In this document: positions 1 to 10,154 of the stretch, piece by piece
Position numbering within the stretch: the stretch's first letter is position 1
Layout of the letters: the number at the start of each line of letters is the position of its first letter
Source of the DNA: Saccharomycopsis fibuligera x Saccharomycopsis cf. fibuligera
Lineage: Eukaryota; Ascomycota; Saccharomycetes; Ascoideales; Saccharomycopsidaceae
NCBI GenBank assembly: GCA_001936135.1
Contig: CP012811.1
Location: forward strand, 310,001 to 374,000
Reading direction: 5' to 3'
Length of the DNA stretch: 64,000 bases
Program-made: the position numbers and the translations under genes
The notes under the pieces: generated by a model
Told to the model about the DNA's origin: nothing
The model's database searches: none
The model's input: the letters and a program-made list of their open reading frames with translations, nothing else

Positions 1-986
1 ATAATCAAAGACTCTAAATCTTCACGACTCAACCCTTCGTCATTGTCATCAGAAGCCTCTGAAAAGGTTCTTTTCAACGGACTTCTAGCACCACTATTTA
101 ACATTTCAGTACTGAAATGCAAATCTGGGATATTTTGATCATCCAACTTGACATTGCAATTTTGCAAAATCTTTGGTTGCTTTTTCACCAAAGAGTCATT
201 GATGTTTTCTTTATTATAATCTTCCAACTGTCCTATACTGATATCAATATCTGGTATTTCATCAAATGACATGAATTTGTCTAATTCTTCGTCAACTTCC
301 TTTATGTTTGTGCTTTTCTGAGGGATTGGATTTTTCGTTTTGAAAAATTCTAAATCAGATTCTGTCAAAGGAGTGTAATTGTCAGGAACATATGGAAGTG
401 GCTCTGGAGTTGGAGGCACATATTCAAGTTCGGTAACTTCATCTTCAACCTTAGCTTTGTGTTGTAGCTGTTCTGTAGACAATGATTTAGATTCTTCGTC
501 GGTTTTAGTGTCGGATGTAGTTGAGGTTTTGGATTTGATTTTTCTTCTTTTGAGTGGGGATGACTTGATAGTGGTATTGCTAGATGTAGTAGCAGTGTCC
601 TCGTCTTTTTGAACTTGTATCTTTTTCTTCAAATTGTGACCAGGCAAAAGTAAACTATCAGACTTTTTGAATGTATCTTTATGTATAAAGCTAGTCTTTT
701 GATTTTGGTCAGCATTATTCTTATTTACTGGTTTTCCTCCCAAAGGCACTCTTTCGCTATTCTTATGAATATACTTGTTTTGTACGTTGGCAAAATCTCC
801 TTTCTTGATTATTAGATTTGCTTTAGATTTAAAAGAGTTTTCGTTACTGGTAGGGGTACCAAAACTATCCTTTAAGCTTATTTTCTTGACGCCATTATTA
901 TTGTTTTGAATATTTGAGTTTTTCTCCTTTAAAGGCTGTGCATTGATTGCAGTGTTTTCTTTATTTACAAAGTGATAACTGGACAT
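1..986 (-). CDS. Candidate securin (separase inhibitor), C-terminus beyond window edge
   Basis: The reading frame is open from the ATG at 986 down to position 1, giving at least 328 residues, so the C-terminus is missing. A KEN box lies at residues 9-11 and a second KEN occurs in the C-terminal third. A full destruction box (R79-V-P-L82-GGKPV-N88, fitting RxxLxxxxN) follows. Around residues 190-215 there is a conserved-looking stretch reading LEYVPPTPEPLPYVPDNY, then an acidic segment with EIPDIDIS. KEN plus D-box at the N-terminus and an acidic, proline-containing C-terminal part is the arrangement of securins (Pds1, and the Candida separase-interacting protein Eip1), which hold separase inactive until APC/C destroys them. 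The rest is Ser/Lys/Asn-rich and probably disordered, with basic NLS-like KRRK. Securins diverge so fast that this rests on motif layout rather than alignment; another APC/C substrate is possible. Confidence 0.6.
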   Translation of the reverse strand, partial: MSSYHFVNKENTAINAQPLKEKNSNIQNNNNGVKKISLKDSFGTPTSNENSFKSKANLIIKKGDFANVQNKYIHKNSERVPLGGKPVNKNNADQNQKTSFIHKDTFKKSDSLLLPGHNLKKKIQVQKDEDTATTSSNTTIKSSPLKRRKIKSKTSTTSDTKTDEESKSLSTEQLQHKAKVEDEVTELEYVPPTPEPLPYVPDNYTPLTESDLEFFKTKNPIPQKSTNIKEVDEELDKFMSFDEIPDIDISIGQLEDYNKENINDSLVKKQPKILQNCNVKLDDQNIPDLHFSTEMLNSGARSPLKRTFSEASDDNDEGLSREDLESLI

Positions 987-1539
987 CTTTACCCAGCACA
1001 CCAAGTATGCTAAGACTAGCCTTTCAGTCTATAACTTGTTCTTGAACTTATGATTGTGTTGACTGCAACACAGATGAAACAAGAGCTCCCTCTTGCTTAA
1101 ATGATGAAATTAACGAATATTTACTAGCAAGCAATGAACCACGTAGAAGACTAGTTCACGCCACTCAAATTGTTGCAAATAATTGGTATTGGTCACTGAG
1201 CAAGTGATGTAAAGTAGACTGTTTAGTGATGTGAGATAGAAAGTTGCTGGCACAAGCAAACACACACACACACGGGGCACGGGTTTCGGTTGGTGTATCT
1301 ACACGGGCAGCGTAAGATGAAGAGGAAAACTCAGCATTGAAAAAAAAAACAAGACTGGCGATGATGCACGACAACAGACACAAAAACATAAACAAATGTC
1401 ACATGAAACAAGGCCAGTGCTTTATTTTCTTTTAACCTTTTTTGGAACCTATTTGTTTACAAAAATTGCGCCTTTATGCTTTCGGATGTCTGTATCTGCA
1501 ACATAATGCAGAGAGTAAGGAATTACAAAAAAAACAAAT
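987..1539. other. Intergenic, promoter side of the candidate securin gene
   Basis: This stretch has no credible ORF. It holds a short CA tract near 1260-1273 and several A/T runs. It lies between the start of the minus-strand securin candidate and the 3' end of tRNA-Tyr, so it should contain the securin promoter, but no specific site can be assigned with confidence. Confidence 0.5.
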
Positions 1540-1624
1540 CTCTCGGGGGTGATTCGAACACCCGATATCCAGATTAATGTTAACATTACAGTCTGGCGCC
1601 TTAAACCAACTTGGCCACCGAGAG
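1540..1624 (-). tRNA. tRNA-Tyr (GTA), intron-containing
   Basis: Read on the minus strand it folds as a cloverleaf. The 7-bp acceptor stem is CTCTCGG/CCGAGAG, the D-arm is close to that of yeast tRNA-Tyr, the anticodon stem is CCAGA/TCTGG with GTA in the loop, and the T-loop is TTCGAAT. About 10-11 extra bases after the purine 3' of the anticodon form the usual tRNA-Tyr intron. A retroelement-derived repeat begins about 15-20 bp upstream of its 5' end. Confidence 0.95.
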
Positions 1625-1640
1625 GAAGTTATCTTTTTTT

Positions 1641-2450
1641 ATATAAGGGTCGAATTATTAAACTAGATAAATTTCATAGGCCTGGAACCGAATGGAGAAT
1701 GTTGAAATTATACCAATTAACATCTTTCATACAGTCCATTAGGTATAATCTCCTTTTTGAGTAAACTGTCTTTTGCGGCCGAGAACATTTGAACGCATGC
1801 ATAATTACTGAGGTGAACAACATCAAAGATGTGATGGAAAATTTTTCATCACACGAGCATTATGGGTGAGAAATGAAATAACTATATATAGTTTGAAAAA
1901 CAGAATGCTTTTATTTAGTGGTAGAGTTTATAATAAAAGCAAGGAATATAAGTCCAATTTCATTACTCATCTAAGTTTCATTACGTAACTAAGATCTCAG
2001 TAAGTGGCTACCCTTCACTACTAGAAGAGAGACTAATCTAACCAGTGCTACTCAGAGGAGGCAACCTCAGGTATGAGTAGTAGATCTAGTCATTATAGTC
2101 TGACAGAAAAAATCTTCATAAGACATATACTATATAGATAAGTTTATAAAATTATGTTTTCTGTCGTTTATATAGAAATAATAAATTGATATTGGGTGTA
2201 AAAAAAAAAGACGCTACTGGTCGTGAGACCGCCATACCATATTGTACATGCAACTGTAAATCCAAGGACCAGTTGTAATTTTGGTTTCGTCGGTTCTTGC
2301 CCACCTGGTAAATGCAAAATAGGAATTTTTTTAGTCAGTTTTGAGCATAAGACTTGTATTTTTGACTGGATGTACAATCAAACTCCACTTTAAGAGAGCG
2401 TCAGGTTCGGTTTTCTTCAAGATGGCTTGAGAAAGTTTGCATCCCACCGG
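1641..2450 (-). mobile_element. Old LTR-type repeat upstream of tRNA-Tyr, split by a younger solo LTR
   Basis: Read on the minus strand, 2450-2106 continues across the nested LTR (1700-2105) into 1699-1641 and matches the repeat upstream of tRNA-Ile (37131-37597) in the same order. Shared parts are a block of about 240 bp (roughly 2205-2448 versus 37150-37400), the TCTCACGAC segment, and the terminal segment with CCATTCGGTTCCAGGCC and the TTTAATAA/CCCTTAT end. It sits about 17-20 bp from the tRNA 5' end, the spacing typical of Pol III-targeted LTR retroelements. It has no intact coding region and is a fossil. It must be older than the LTR inserted in it. The family name is unknown. Confidence 0.6.
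1700..2105 (+). mobile_element. Solo LTR, family 1 copy A (406 bp)
   Basis: It begins TGTTG and ends TGACA, the TG...CA ends of an LTR. It is the same sequence as 8256-8660 and the inverted 9651-10055. The first 115 bp or so differ from the other two copies, while the middle is close to identical. Five-base flanks (1695-1699 and 2106-2110) agree at four of five positions, fitting an aged target-site duplication. It lies inside the older tRNA-Tyr-associated repeat. No internal region is present. Confidence 0.85.
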
Positions 2451-5400
2451 TAGCACCTTTTCGTACTATTTAAATACACTGTTTTTTTCATTATTATTTT
2501 TTGTTTCGTTTTACAGGACAAAATGCTGATAAGCGACTTAATTCTTGCTGCATGTTTTGTGTCGTCCAAGAATGTGCTCTAAATCTGCTTGCATAAGATC
2601 TGCAACATTAATTAACAATTGTTGATAGTAATTCTAGATGTAAGTTTTGGTGGAATAACGATTACTTTACTGCTTGATAGATAGACAACAGAAAGTTGGC
2701 CTTAAAAAACTAAGGTGGTTTCCTGTGAAAAGAAATCAATGCGTTTTCTTATTCAAATTTGCAAGACATCATAACCATGTTTTTTTTTTAGTCCTTTCTT
2801 GCCTACCGCTTTCGACGGTTTACAAAGTTTGAGGTTTTTTAATGCAGCTATTAAGCCGAAACGCATGTCCTCTATGGTATACTCGAGAAAAACTAGTTGG
2901 GCAGTCATTCGATTGTAAGTTAGAATTTATAGTTTTTACTAAAGATGTTTTCAAGGCTAAATATGAGTTCTGTTTAAGCTTTTAGTCAAAATATCTTTGA
3001 CAGTAAGCCGTATATGCCATTAGTAGTTGAACTTTATCTTCCCACCCAATATAATGCTACACCCTAATATTTGAACTCGATAGCTGAAAGATACTACCTT
3101 TATAAATTTGAAATTTGTATTAATCTTTGAACATACCTAATAACTCTCAAGGGATTTTTCTTGCTAATCTAGTAATATCTTTTTTTTTAAACAAAGCAAA
3201 CAATGGTAAAAAAGATATTGTAGATGAAATTCAAGCATATATACGATAACACATGAGAACTTTGGCAAGGTTCACTCAAAGGGATGAAATCTTAACGGAA
3301 CAAAAAGCTGCTGGGTAGACTTAACTAAGGTAATAAAAAGAAGCTTCACAGGCTTGTTCTTGACACAACGTCTCTAAGTTTGTTTTTTAGTTGCTATGCT
3401 GCCAAGATAAATATTACGTTTGTGTTAATGTATGTGCTCAGCCATAAAGTATGGCATGAACCTGCTAATTGTTGTTTTTGAAGATATTCACGATGTTTGA
3501 AATGCTTATCTAGGGTACACCAATTTGGACCAGTTATCTTAAAAAGCGCAAGTTTGTACTTCAAAAAATTGATCGGATCTCTGTCAAGCGAAGTCCGCTT
3601 TGTGTTTCCATTAATAACTATCTCACAAATTATGATTCGCGGTATCTTTGGATTGTCCACTTTGAAATCCATATTGTGTAATGCCATGATACAGTTCACA
3701 TCTTGCAGTGTGGTAGCTGTTAATATAGCACAGACGTGGCTAATAATGTAACACAAAAGCGTCTGGATCCAAAGGGGTGCTTTCTAATAGCAACTACTGC
3801 AAGAGCAGCTTGCATGTCCAGAAGCTGCACATTAGGGGAGTTTTTGATTGATTATTTGTTTCTTCTGTTTACTCACAATTCTTTCATTTTATAGGGTCAT
3901 TTTATAGAGTCATTTTATAGAGTTTCTCTTGTGTTCTTATGTTATGTTGCATGTATTTTACAAAAAGCTACTGGCCCTAAAATTGTACATGTTTGCCTAA
4001 AATAAGAGTTTGTAGAGAACCGTTAGAGATTAGTCAGTAAATGCGAGTCTCAGCAGATAATTTGTCGTGCAATATTGGAACTAGGTGAGCAACTTGATTT
4101 CTCACCTCGTACGATATTGTCGAGTAAGAAATTGTCAGACAACTCAGCGGCTTCATGCAGACGTAAAAATTTTTGTTATCTGCAAACGTATGTCCACCGA
4201 TGTAGTACAACAGCCTCAATCTCAAAATTTAAACTTGAGTGTCAACGCCTGAATATGCATAGCTTGCATGGACCACACAAAGTTTATTAGCCTGAAAAAA
4301 AAACCTGCCGCAGACCCTTGCTTCCAAAAACGGAAGACCATATGCCAGATCAACGCGCGTGTAATACACTAAGACTTGTCTAGGATGCCCTTTTCTCCAT
4401 GCCCTTTTTAATTTAGTGCAGTTTGCTAAATTTTAAACAAGAAAAAGGCAAGGCAATGTGTCTCATGCCAATACTTTAAAATGCTCTATTAAGACGAATT
4501 TGAGCTCCATTTAGTCGTTAGCTGTCCCGCCAAACAGTCAACCGTGTGCGACTTAATTTATAAAACTAGTAGTTTGCTCGCATATTCAATTAGCCATATA
4601 ATTAGTTTACAGCACCTGATAGTGAAAATGATTTAGAAGTTTTGATTTTTGTTAAGAAGAATATTAGGTTAGTTGTAAAGAGTGATTTGTTATTGTTTGT
4701 TTAATTATTTATTAACTGTTTATTTTGCTAGGCACAGATAGTCACTTTGTTGGCTCTATAATAAAATTCCACCAGTAATTATCCATGAGTGAACGTCCTC
4801 CTTCATCTTTCAAATGGTTTTATTTGCGACACTACATGGTTGCTCAGCTACGTAGTTAAAGGCACTTCCGAGCTTTACCAAAACAAATGAATAGTAAGAC
4901 AAATCTGTCAGTATTAAGATTAAAAAAATTCTTACCATTAAAAAATGTCAATCTAGATATTTCGCAACGCTATAGCGTATTATATACAAAACATGCCAGT
5001 TTTTTAAACACAACAAGTTTTCACAATGAAGGAGGAAAGCGCAGGATTTGTTTAGACAACCTGGTTTAAATAATTAGAAATATTTTTTCCTTTTAGCTTA
5101 TTTAATTTATATAGCATTTGTATTCTTACTTTTGTTTTAAACAATGAAAAATAACAAGAAAACAGACCTGTACCCACCTATATACACAAACCATGTAGTG
5201 ACACCCAACACAAAGCATCTTAAAAGAGAGAATAAGAAAAGAATAAGTAACATATAAAAAATAACAAAACAAAACAAGATGTATGAAAAAATAATATAAG
5301 GAACTGAAAGCAAAAACAGCAAAAGAAAAGCAAAAAAAATATAAGCGCAAAACAGAAATCGTGAGAAGAATCAAAAGTCAGAGCAAATGTGTTTCCATGT

Positions 5401-5541
5401 TAACAAATGTGCAAAACGGAAGACTTCCAAATATCCTATGAAAAATGAGTTAAAAATAGAAATAAATAGTACTGGATATAAAAAATAATCAGATCATTTT
5501 GAAGCACAGAAAAGGGCCCATAATATGACAAGTTGGCCAAA
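2451..5541. other. Long A/T-rich gene-free region
   Basis: About 3.1 kb contains only short, mutually overlapping ORFs. The longest pair (3394-3756 minus and 3497-3751 plus) run antisense to each other, match nothing I recognise, and lack a convincing start context. A small direct repeat of TTTTATAGRGTCATTTTATAGAG type occurs near 3892-3921. The right end (5080-5541) is very A/T-rich and is the 3' flank of the minus-strand gene at 5542. No RNA gene could be identified. Confidence 0.5.
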
Positions 5542-6840
5542 TTAGCTATCCAGCCTATCTGACATGATAATGTCATGATCATAGTATTCTTGTCCATTGG
5601 GATCTTGATAGCGACCATCATTGGATAATTCGTTTCTACTGTATATTTGTGCCTTGTAGAATCCATTAGTTTCTTGCACTAACGTAGCAGGAATGGATGT
5701 TTGTTCCTCAGTTTCGTCATCGCAGATACTATCAGAATCATTTTGAACACCTTCTTCAGAATGGCGTTGGAAATTATATTGGCAACTGCTGATAAATGTA
5801 TTGTGGCTTTCTTCGGTTGGTGTAGTTGCACTGGATACAATATTTGGCAGCCTTGAAAGTGGTTTCAGAGAAGGGCAGGCAGCTGGCACTATAAGTGAGG
5901 ACTTAGATTTGAAAAAGTTGAAACTATGCATAAATGCAGAGAAGGTGTTACTTTCGCCTTTCATGGATTTGATATTGTCCTTGAAATTTTGCTTGTCTTT
6001 GTCAGAATATGCACTGACCAACTCAAGGAATGATGTATAAGAAGACGACCCCGTAGAGTTTCTAATGGACTGCGGTTCTTTAGGAAGCGGTCCCAAGTTT
6101 GGAATCGAATGATTCTTTAGCTTGCCGCTCGGCAGAGGCGAAAACGTTTTATTAGGTGACGTGCTGTAGTCGTTATGTGAATCCGGTCCACTATAACTAT
6201 TATGACGAAAAAACTTTTTTTTGTTGCATGAAGGTTCAACTGAAGAAGAGGGGAAATTTCCATAGAAGCTTAATCTTTTTTTGAGCTCTTGATCAACATT
6301 GGTGTAGAACTTATCTTCTGAGGATACAGAAGCAAGAGTATGTCTTTTATTTTTTGCATTCTTCTTAGAGATTGAATTGATTGGATTTGAAGTAATTAAG
6401 GAGTTTGAATCTGGAATGACGCTCTGAGGGTTATCAAGATTTTTGCCAATATTTTTGTTAGTGCTTTCTGATTGCGAAGTGGCACCACTCTTAACATGAG
6501 TTAAAATTAAGCCATTCATGGCATTTGATGAGTCTTTGATAACTATGGGTTTCAAAGCATTGTCTCCGAGAATATCTTCAACTAATTCTGGATTATCAAA
6601 TTTGTGTGACCTAGGTGATACTGGCATGGTTGAATCTCCATTGTTATAATCTTTCTTGGAGATCTTGTAAGCTCTAGCACTAAACGAATCATTATTAGCA
6701 TATTTCCAACTGAGCTCCAATTTTGGTTTTGGCGCGAATAATAGTCTTGTTCTTGACCCACTTCTCAATCGCTGATGACGGGGTTTATGGCTATTCGTGC
6801 TGCTAGATGGCAATATTATATTGACCTCAGAGTCGGGCAT
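5542..6840 (-). CDS. Uncharacterised Ser/Asn-rich protein (432 aa)
   Basis: The ORF of 432 residues opens with an ATG at 6840. I do not recognise the family. The protein is rich in Ser, Asn and Lys, with no membrane segment and no obvious enzyme motif. It has a basic N-terminus (residues 18-35, with RSGSRTR), several SP/TP sites (VSPRSH, TSPNKTFSPLP) and an acidic stretch in the C-terminal part (DSDSICDDETEEQTS). That composition suggests a disordered, phosphorylated regulatory protein, possibly a CDK substrate, but this is inference. Its length and the absence of stops make a real gene likely. The 1.4-kb upstream region is shared with nothing else. Confidence 0.75.
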   Translation of the reverse strand: MPDSEVNIILPSSSTNSHKPRHQRLRSGSRTRLLFAPKPKLELSWKYANNDSFSARAYKISKKDYNNGDSTMPVSPRSHKFDNPELVEDILGDNALKPIVIKDSSNAMNGLILTHVKSGATSQSESTNKNIGKNLDNPQSVIPDSNSLITSNPINSISKKNAKNKRHTLASVSSEDKFYTNVDQELKKRLSFYGNFPSSSVEPSCNKKKFFRHNSYSGPDSHNDYSTSPNKTFSPLPSGKLKNHSIPNLGPLPKEPQSIRNSTGSSSYTSFLELVSAYSDKDKQNFKDNIKSMKGESNTFSAFMHSFNFFKSKSSLIVPAACPSLKPLSRLPNIVSSATTPTEESHNTFISSCQYNFQRHSEEGVQNDSDSICDDETEEQTSIPATLVQETNGFYKAQIYSRNELSNDGRYQDPNGQEYYDHDIIMSDRLDS

Positions 6841-8255
6841 ACTATGTAACCAGCAATTTTGTATGTAATAGTAAAGAAATATTGATATGCAGTGCAGATT
6901 AGCTGGTCTGGTTTATGCCAGTACAAGAAAAAAAAAAAAAATGAAAGTTACTATTTGGTCTTATAGAAAGAAAAAAAATTAATGTCCTGATTTTTCAAAG
7001 GACTTTTGTTTGAGTGAGATACAATTTTTTTGTTCTTTCTTTTTAACAAGGAGCTGCAAAGTTGACTCTTCCCGGACGCTTGAGCGGAGAATCTAAGTGA
7101 ATAAATATAAAAATTGTCTGTACATGTAAAACTAAGACAACAAGCGGCCAGATCAAATTATTGGTTGACGACGTGGCAACGGACAAATAGGCCTATTTGT
7201 AGGCAACTAAAGTTTTATCCAGACTCAAAATGAAAATTTTTATTTGATGTGGAAAGGATTGAAAGAGAGGCTTTTTGTTTTACGACGACAACAGTGAGGA
7301 ATGGTATAACAAATACAAAAAAGGGGGGAAAGCACGAGTGGATTTTTCTTTGGCTATATATATAAAAATTGGTTACCGCAGACTGTCAATCAAAACATAC
7401 CTGCAAGTGTCCGCTGATCTCGATGCTCTTGTTTCATGCATGTTCTACGATCGGCACTGCGGTGGGCGAGCTATTGTGATTGCCACATATTTAGGACACA
7501 TGTGGGACTATGCGCTATTGTCTCTTGGACGAATTTTTGTGTGATGCAAGTCGCAGCGACGAGTGTTGCCAGGCAACCAGTGGCGGAGGATTTGACCACT
7601 GCAGCTATTGCAGTTACTGCAAGATTGTTATCAAACAAAACTAGTAAAAAGAGAAGCGTCTTGCAGGCTGCCAAATAATATATTATGATTATTACTATAG
7701 TAACAACAGCCATTAAAGGGTGGTTGCTTGTCACCCACACGGTCTTTATTAATGATGGGATGTGCCTGATACGACTGGTACGTACTACCAATTGGCAATA
7801 CTAGCTGTCAATAATATCAATTGCCACACTGCCTGTCAAAAGCGGGGCACTGGTACTAAACGTGAAGTTTCCAATATGGCTGTACTCAGTCTTTTGTACT
7901 GCATCTTTTTTTTTTAAATTCTTTATTTTTTACACTAATTATTTTGAATACCACCTCCTTTCGAAAAATTAAAAGAGTGGGCCATGGAATCCTTCCATGT
8001 ATGTATATATGGCCTAAACCACGGATAGGTATACAGGATTGACAGCCGCTTTCTCTTTCCCTCTCAATTATCGGATGCATTGTTTCAAATATGTCAATAA
8101 CCAGTCCTGTAGTAGTTCTGGGATTAGCTACTTTTGCAAATATATCCAAATTCCAAGAACATTAACTTTGAGTTAATATCATTCTGTTTTGTCTGTAATT
8201 ATTCATTAAAAATCTTTGAGAACAAAGTTATTAAGTAATCTGCAGCATGTCCTTC
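6841..8255. other. Intergenic upstream of the Ser/Asn-rich gene
   Basis: This stretch contains A/T runs near 6930-6990, small spurious ORFs at 7275-7800, and a palindromic GTTGCC-A-GGCAAC at 7565-7577 listed separately. Nothing else could be assigned. Confidence 0.4.
7565..7577. promoter_or_regulatory. X-box-like palindrome (RFX-type site)
   Basis: The palindrome GTTGCC-A-GGCAAC is visible in the sequence. It resembles the RFX/Crt1 X-box, which has two such half-sites separated by 0-3 bases. It lies about 725 bp upstream of the minus-strand ORF starting at 6840. A single site may be chance. Confidence 0.3.
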
Positions 8256-8660
8256 TGTTGGATTCATACCAATTAACATCTTTCATACCGTTCATTTGGT
8301 ATAATCTCCTTTTTGGTAAACTGCCTTTTGTGGCAGAGAACATTTGGGCGCACGCATAGTTGCTAAGGTGAACAACATCAAAGATGTGATGGAAAATTTT
8401 TCATCACACGAGCATTATGGGTGAGAAATGAAATAACTATATATAGTTTGAAAAACAGAATGCTTTTATTTAGTGGTAGAGTTTATAATAAAAGCAAGGA
8501 ATATAAGTCCAATTTCATTACTCATCTAAGTTTCATTACGTAACTAAGATCTCAGTAAGTGGCTACCCTTCACTACTAGAAGAGAGACTAATCTAACCAG
8601 TGCTACTCAGAGGAGACAACCTCAGGTATGGGTAGCAGATCTAGTCACTATACTCTGACA
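8256..8660 (+). mobile_element. Solo LTR, family 1 copy B, with perfect target-site duplication
   Basis: It runs from TGTTGG to TCTGACA (405 bp) and is flanked by the same five bases, CCTTC, at 8251-8255 and 8661-8665. That makes it a clean solo LTR left by recombination of a full element. It is almost identical to copy C (9651-10055, inverted). It lies about 220 bp upstream of tRNA-Thr. The near-identity to copy C suggests a recent origin. Confidence 0.9.
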
Positions 8661-8754
8661 CCTTCATACCGCATATGTCTTTTGAAAACGTTTAATAAGC
8701 TACTATCATGAAATTTCCGGCGCGGAGCTTAACTTTAATCGCTACGCGACAATA

Positions 8755-8846
8755 TGTATAAAGACTTTCCCCATTCAGGTCTAAAATAAACACAAAATCA
8801 GGTCCAGACCTATGGGATTTATATGGATTAATAAATCGACCCTTAT
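8755..8846 (+). mobile_element. Fragment of the tRNA-associated LTR-type repeat upstream of tRNA-Thr
   Basis: This is the same terminal segment as at 37540-37597: CCCCATTCAGGTCT, then GGTCCAGACCTATGGGATTTATAT and TTAATAAATCGACCCTTAT. It lies in the same orientation relative to the tRNA and ends about 36 bp upstream of tRNA-Thr. The CAGGTC segment is present twice, so a small internal duplication is visible. This is an old remnant. Confidence 0.55.
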
Positions 8847-8882
8847 GTTAGAGTAATAACCTTTCGGTTTAAAAAAGAAAGA

Positions 8883-8955
8883 GCCCTTATGGCCAAGTTG
8901 GTAAGGCGCTACACTAGTAATGTAGCGATCCTCAGTTCGAATCTGAGTGAGGGCA
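8883..8955 (+). tRNA. tRNA-Thr (AGT)
   Basis: The acceptor stem is GCCCTTA/TGAGGGC, the anticodon stem CTACA/TGTAG with loop CTAGTAA (anticodon AGT), and the T-arm CTCAG/CTGAG with TTCGAAT. There is no intron. It is followed within 10 bp by a short T-rich stretch that can act as a Pol III terminator. Confidence 0.95.
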
Positions 8956-9650
8956 TTATTTTTACTCTTTTATACCTCTGTTATTTTGAGGCGAAACTCA
9001 AAATTTTTGTGTTTGAACATCACTTTAAATCGAGTAAGCCAGTGATGGTATGACAAAAAAAGTGAAGTCTACGCTAATCTAAGTTCCCTCTCTATAATGA
9101 AAACTGAAAAAATGTATTATAAGTCTACGTTCATTACACTAAATCTCTTTAAATTTAAAGCTTACCATTGTATTCTTTAACTACTTTCCTTATGCAGTGT
9201 TAAATTGGTACTCGTCATTATTAGTCCAGAATGCCTTATATTTCAATCAGTGGATGTAGAACCCAATGCTCGTCATTTCCTTTCTTTTATATAATTATAT
9301 ACTCAATACATTATTGCTTAATACGTTTCCATTAATAACACAACTATATTGTATATACCATAGAGAGTAAAGGTGAATGACTGGTGAATCAAGCCATATT
9401 GTATTAACTACATATGACTAAATGGAAAATGGGGAACACTTCTTTTTAAGTTTTCGATTTCAGAAAGTGTTACGGTTGCTTCTTCAAATGTTCCTTCAAA
9501 GAAAGATGAACTACTATTCTCAAGCCAGTTAGAACGACTTGAGCAAGTCACTGACGAAGAGTGTCCAGCATTTTGGCAAATGCTAAAAAACAAACGTTTA
9601 AACACACTGGCTGCTTCGAGAATTTTCATCCAGCGATATACTATAATTAA
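8956..9650. other. Intergenic between tRNA-Thr and solo LTR copy C
   Basis: This A/T-rich DNA holds a 91-codon ORF (9408-9683, minus) that runs into the LTR and matches nothing known. No supported gene is present. Confidence 0.4.
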
Positions 9651-10055
9651 TGTCGGAGTATAGTAACTAGATCTATTACTCATACCTGAGGTTGCCTCCT
9701 CTGAGTAGCACTGGTTAGATTAGTCTCTCTTCTAGTAGTGAAGGGTAGCCACTTACTGAGATCTTAGTTACGTAATGAAACTTAGATGAGTAATGAAATT
9801 GGACTTATATTCCTTGCTTTTATTATAAACTCTACCACTAAATAAAAGCATTCTGTTTTTCAAACTATATATAGTTATTTCATTTCTCACCCATAATGCT
9901 CGTGTGATGAAAAATTTTCCATCACATCTTTGATGTTGTTCACCTTAGCAACTATGCGTGCGCCCAAATGTTCTCTGCCACAAAAGGCAGTTTACCAAAA
10001 AGGAGATTATACCAAATGAACGGTATGAAAGATGTTAATTGGTATGAATCCAACA
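9651..10055 (-). mobile_element. Solo LTR, family 1 copy C (inverted)
   Basis: This is the reverse complement of copy B, with the TGTTGGATTCATACC start at 10055 and the end at 9651 (405 bp). The flanking five bases do not match each other, unlike copy B, so one flank has been altered since insertion or the copy was moved by recombination. With copy B it forms an inverted pair about 990 bp apart enclosing tRNA-Thr. Confidence 0.85.
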
Positions 10056-10110
10056 ATATTTTATTTTATTTTTTTTGCGAATACAGACTTATCAAAAATG
10101 CAAACATATT

Positions 10111-10154
10111 AAAGGAAAATGTCCGCAACACCATTGTTGCGAACATTTTCCTTT
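10111..10154. repeat. Hairpin: 20-bp inverted repeat with 4-base loop
   Basis: The left arm is 10111-10130, the loop CCAT, and the right arm 10135-10154. The arms (AAAGGAAAATGT.. and TGTTGCGAACAT..) pair with a single mismatch. TGTTG at the inner edge of both arms resembles two LTR ends placed head to head. No family match is known to me. Confidence 0.7.

Noticed and set aside
3394-3756. A 120-codon minus ORF and an overlapping 84-codon plus ORF as small genes
   Set aside because: They are antisense to each other in A/T-rich DNA, with no recognised motif and no supporting signals.
5126-5374. A hydrophobic 82-residue ORF as a membrane protein
   Set aside because: Its composition follows from T-rich DNA at the 3' flank of the neighbouring gene; two frames give equally hydrophobic products.
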